Made by a program: the position numbers and the translations under genes. The notes beneath the pieces were generated by a model, which saw only the letters and a program-made list of their open reading frames with translations, searched no databases and had not been told where the DNA came from. Below are positions 59,725 through 64,000 of a stretch of DNA of 64,000 nt, one piece after another (position 1 is the first letter of the stretch; every line of letters starts with the position of its first letter). The stretch lies in contig CM069593.1 in the NCBI GenBank assembly GCA_035771175.1, positions 20,675,956 to 20,739,955 on the forward strand, read 5' to 3'. Source of the stretch: Paratinospora sagittata. Lineage: Eukaryota; Streptophyta; Magnoliopsida; Ranunculales; Menispermaceae.

Positions 59725-60297
59725 TGTTGAGAAAATCGATGGTTGTACAGAAATAAATTTTACAATCCCAGGATAATTTTTCAAACTAAAAATACACCAA
59801 AGATAACACCAAAGATTTTAGCGTGGAAAACCCACCAAAGATGAGGTAAAAATCACGGGACTCTTAGGCCGCTTAAAGACTTCCACTATATTCAAATGAG
59901 ATTACAAACTTCACCCTTAGGTGGATCTCTCATAAATATACACTAACTATGTATCTTCAATTTGTGGATAACACTTCACAAATTGGCTCACACTTTTTCT
60001 TCTCAAAGAAACTCTCTTTGAGGCTCTCTAGATCTCTAGAATTAGATCTCTCTGAATATTTGATCTCTCTCAGATCTATCGAATGAATTTTCAAGTTGAA
60101 GTTAAGGCTCTATTTATAGAGCTCAACAGGGGTAATTTTGTAATTATAAAATATATATAATATTTATATTTTATAAATCATTCAGCAAAGATGGCTTGAA
60201 TGGCCGCCCATGTTTGCCGCCCACGTTTGCTAGCCGTCACTGTTGACAATTCTGAATATTCAGCCGTCTTCTTTGAAGCCACCGAGGTGGACCAACA
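59725..60297 (-). repeat. 3' LTR of the Tnt1-like element
   Basis: 573 bp. On the minus strand it begins TGTTGGTCCACCTCGG and ends ATCGATTTTCTCAACA. It contains a GGGTTTTCCACGCTAA motif typical of the R/U5 part of copia LTRs. Confidence 0.85.
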
Positions 60298-60313
60298 AAT
60301 CTCCCCCTCCACC

Positions 60314-63300
60314 TCATGTGTAACAGGGCTCCTCCACACCTGCAATCTCTCGACAGATAGCAAGTTTGTCACTGGTTAGGGACTTTGTCATCATATCTGC
60401 CCCGTTGTCATTAGTGTGGATCTTCACAACTTGCAACAGTTTATTTTCCAGCACATTACGAATCCAATGATACCGCACGTCGATGTGTTTGGACCTTGAA
60501 TGGAAGGTTGAGTTTTTACTGAGGTGAATTGCGCTTTGACTGTCGCAATAAAGAACATATTTTTCTTGGTTCTGCTGCAATTTTTGTAGGAACTTTTTCA
60601 TCCACAAGATCTCCTTACAACCTTCAGTGATTGCAATGTACTCTGCTTCTGTGGTACTTAAAGCAATACACTTCTGTAATCGTGATTGCCATGAGACAGC
60701 TCCCCCTGCAAAGGTTATTAGGTACCCGGATATCGACTTTCTCGTATCCACATCGCCAGCCATATCTGAATCTGTAAATCCTTCTAATACAGATTTATCA
60801 TTACCAAAACATAAACAATGACTAGAAGTACCTCTAAGATACCTGAGTATCCATTTGACTGCTGTCCAATGTTCCTTTCCAGGATTTGATAAAAATCGGC
60901 TCACAACACCAACAGCATGAGCAATGTCTGGTCTGGTGCATACCATAGCGTACATTAGACTGCCAACTACCGATGCATAGGGCACTTTGCTTATCTCTGA
61001 TTTCTCCTCCTCGCTTGAAGGACACTGGCTCGAAGTAAGCTTCAAGTGGCTTGCCAGTGGAGAACTAACAGGTTTAGCTGTGCTCATGTTGAATCGCTCT
61101 AAGACTTTCTCAATATACTTTTCTTGAGATAGCCAAAGTCTCTTGTTCTTCCTGTCACGAACAATCTTCATGCCAAGGATTTGCTTTGCGGGTCCTAAGT
61201 CTTTCATGGCAAAAGACTTGCTCAACTCTTTCTTTAATGTGTTAATCTTGTCAATATCTTGGCCTACAATTAACATATCATCAACATAAAGCAAAAGAAT
61301 AATGAAATCACCATCAGAGAATTTCTTGATGAAGACGCAGTGATCAGCTGTCGTTCGGTTGTACTCCGTTTGCTCCATGAACGAGTCAAACTTTTTATAC
61401 CACTGTCGCGGTGCCTGTTTCAAACCATACAGACTCTTCTTTAGCCTGCATACCAGCTTCTCTTTTCTTTTGACTTGGAAACCTTCAGGCTGCTCCATAT
61501 AGATTTCCTCGTCGAGATCACCATGTAAAAATGCGGTTTTTACATCAAGTTGTTCAACCTCCAGATTAAGACTAGCTGCCAAGCCAAGAACAACTCGGAT
61601 TGAAGACATTTTTACCACCGGTGAGAAGATTTCATCGAAGTCAACGCCTTTCTTCTGCCCGAATCCTTTTACAACCAATCTTGCTTTGTATCGAGGTTGC
61701 GAGCTACCTTATTCGCTTTTGATCCTGTACACCCACTTGTTCTTGAGGGCTTTCTTTCCCTGTGGTAATTTCACCAAGTCAAATGTGTGGTTCTCATGCA
61801 GAGATTTCATTTCTTCCTGCATGGCTTTCATCCACTCAGTCTTATGCTCATCAGCGATAGCTTCGGTATAGCTCTCTGGTTCTCCCCCGTCAGTGAGCAT
61901 CACATAGTCGCTAGGAGGATATCTTTGACTTGGTTGTCGCTCTCTGGTGGATCTCCTTAGTTGTGCTTCTGGTTGGACTTGTTCATGAACTTGTTCAGGA
62001 ACTTGTTCTGGTTCTGAACTTTGAGCTGGTGGAACATCATCTTCAGTATCTGGTGCAGCTTCCTTGTCATCTGAATTTGATGATGGAGAGACTGGTTCCA
62101 GATTAACTGGAAGTTCTTCTGGTTGTGGCTTCTCAGGTTTCTGAAAATCCTCGATCGTCTGATCTTCAAGAAATACCACGTCTCTGCTTCTGACAATCTT
62201 TTTGTTGACAGGATCCCAAAATCTGTAGCCGAATTCTTCATGGGAATATCCCACAAAGATACACTGCTTCGCTTTTCCATCCAGCTTGGACCTCTCGTCT
62301 CTAGGGATGTGAACAAATGCTCTGCAGCCAAATACTTTCAAGTGTTTGTAAGAAACGTCTTTCCCCGTCCAAACCTTTTCTGGTACGTCGTAGTTCAGTG
62401 GAACTGATGGAGAAAGGTTGATTAAATCGACTGCTGTCCTCATTGCCTCCCCCCAATAGGAGTTTGGCAGTTTTGCATTTGAGAGCATACATCTGACTCT
62501 TTCACAAATGGTTCTGTTCATCCTCTCTGCGACACCGTTGTGTTGAGGTGTCTTTGGTACCGATTTTTTCAGCCTGATGCCGAAACTTCTGCAGTACTCC
62601 TCGAATGATCCGCGATACTCACCGCCATTGTCTGATCGTACACACTTCAAACGTCTGCCAGTTTCTCTATCAACTTTTACATGAAATTGCTTGAAAACTT
62701 CCTGCACTTGATCTTTAGTTTTCAAAGCAAAGGCCCACACTTTTCTAGAGTGATCATCAATAAAAGTCACAAAATAATGAGCACCTCCTAGTGTCTTACA
62801 ACTCATTGTACATACATCTGTGTGTATTAAATCTAGAATATTTGCCTTTCTAGATGGTGGGGAACTACGAAATGCAACTCTGTGTTGTTTACCCATAATA
62901 CAATCAACACAAGTACGTAAAGATGTACCTGTCATTCCTGGCAAGTGCTCCTTCTTGGAAAGAATTTTGAGACCCTTTTCACTCATGTGGCCGAGCCGCT
63001 TATGCCATAACTCGGTGGGAACTTCTTTCCTCATGGTATTTACTTCTTCTTTACACAGCTTGACTTCTGTGTGGTAGAGTGATGCATCTTTCTTGCCTCT
63101 GGCTACTACCAAGTTTCCTTTGGTGAGCTTCCATTTTCCTTCACCAAAGTTATTATTATAGCCATCGTCATCAAGCATTCCGGTGGAGATCAAATTGAGG
63201 CGGATATCTGGAACATGCCTCACATCTTTCAAGAGTAACCTGTATCCAAGGTTAGTTTCTAAATAAATATTACCGATGCCGATAATTTTGGATGCATCAT

Positions 63301-64000
63301 CATTTCCCATCCTCACTCGTCCGAAATCACCTTGCGTGTAGGCTGAGAAGAAATCTCGTCGTGAGGTGACATGGTAGGACGCACCTGAGTCAACTACCCA
63401 TGTAGAGTCTTGACTTGCAAGGTTGACATAATCAGCATCTCGAACAATGACGACTTCTTCAGTGAGAGTTGCGGTGTCATTCGTTCGGATTTCTGCTTCT
63501 TGATTTCTGGATCGTTCCGCCTTTAACTTTCGACATTCTCGAATGAAGTGTCCGGGCTTGCCGCAGTGATGACACTTCTTGTCATGCCACGATCTAGACT
63601 TTGAGCGTCCTTTTTGCTGACTTTGGTTACGAGGATTTCTGCTTTTACTCCTTCCGTGCCATTCTTGCTTGCCTTGTTTTTCCATGACAAGTGCTTCAGT
63701 TTCAGGAGTATAACCATTGTCTTTTCGTCGAGACTCTTCGTTCAACATTCTGTCTTTTACCATTTCCATGGTAAGCTTGCCGCCAGGAGCTGAGTTACTA
63801 ACTGACACAACTAGAGTGTCCCAACTTTTTGGTAGAGAACTCAACAATAACAACGCTTGTAGCTGACGACGATCATCATCATAGAGTTGAGTTGATCTAC
63901 AATGCCTTGGAACTCACTCATGTGTTCTGATACACTGCTTCCATCTTTATACTTCAAATTGACTAATCGTCGTATCAGATTAGCTTTATTCTATACGGTT
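60314..64000 (-). pseudogene. gag-pol of the Tnt1-like element, one stop and one frameshift
   Basis: From the window edge the gag UBN2 region reads RRLVNLKYKDGSSVSEHMSE, then shifts frame at about 63860-63895. From 63853 down the frame stays open to a single TAA at 61709-61711, and in the same frame it continues to the stop at 60314. The zinc knuckle is CHHCGKPGHFIREC; protease has VVDSGASYH; the integrase zinc region has WHKRLGHM and CVDCIMGKQH; the integrase core has [13 protein letters not shown] and [10 protein letters not shown]; reverse transcriptase has YVDDMLIVG; RNase H has STTEAEYIA. All catalytic residues visible are kept. Two lesions in about 1,200 codons suggest a young element. 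Confidence 0.9.

Larger units (their letters stand above)
59725..64000 (-). mobile_element. Tnt1/Tork-like copia element, partial (3' end)
   Basis: A minus-strand element whose 3' LTR is 59725-60297, preceded by a polypurine tract (GGTGGAGGGGGAGATT on the minus strand, about 60298-60313). The pol polyprotein reads from the window edge to 60314. The 5' part, including the 5' LTR, lies outside the window. Much of the protein resembles the tobacco Tnt1 element in order and motif wording. The bases CTACA at 59720-59724 are the presumed target-site half. Confidence 0.92.

Noticed and set aside
1..64000. CRISPR arrays, rRNA genes or bacterial operons
   Set aside because: No regularly spaced repeat-spacer array, no rRNA signature and no bacterial gene layout; the content is plant nuclear DNA.

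Overview
The window is nuclear DNA of a flowering plant, most likely a eudicot. It is AT-rich, with intron-rich genes bounded by GT-AG sites, a MIR172 hairpin, a plastid sigma factor, a PPR protein and many plant retrotransposons and SINEs. I cannot name the species. All coordinates and exon joins were read by eye; no alignment or search was run.

Region 1-17.6 kb is gene-poor. It holds an internally deleted LTR (53-312), a MITE (2147-2319), three tandem copies of a poly(A)-tailed unit (3555-3991), a solo LTR with a clean 5-bp target duplication (5435-6044), a short retroposon with a 13-bp duplication (6342-6494), a 2.3-kb Ty3/gypsy-type LTR followed by a tRNA-Met primer site (7351-9708), a microRNA172 gene (hairpin about 11615-11752) and a second MITE region (15528-15850).

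Region 17.6-27 kb carries one intronless P-class PPR gene (18102-19985) and then a decayed stretch with MITE-, hAT- and SINE-like remnants and an orphan 38-residue presequence-like ORF.

Region 27-59 kb is the gene-dense part, with three complete genes. A 12-exon vacuolar amino-acid transporter of the AVT1 group (+, 27827-36730) has a leader with duplicated short uORFs, two microexons (24 and 20 nt) and an apparent U12-type intron that contains an Au-like SINE. A 9-exon plastid RNA polymerase sigma factor, SIG6-like (-, 42114-37880), lies tail-to-tail with it. A 10-exon Pumilio/PUF RNA-binding protein (+, 44231-58773) is divergent from SIG6. The last large Pumilio intron holds a complete but dead Ty1/copia element (51702-57617) in which about 1.2 kb of LTR plus gag has been re-inserted in inverted orientation, so the intron should transcribe as a long hairpin.

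Region 59.7-64 kb is the 3' part of a second, younger Tnt1/Tork-like copia element on the minus strand. Its LTR and nearly all of its pol frame are readable; it has one in-frame stop and one frameshift and runs off the window.

Functionally, the host genes are independent housekeeping or regulatory genes: amino-acid storage in the vacuole, plastid transcription, mRNA decay or translation control, organellar RNA processing, and miR172 control of AP2-type factors. No operon-like cooperation is implied.
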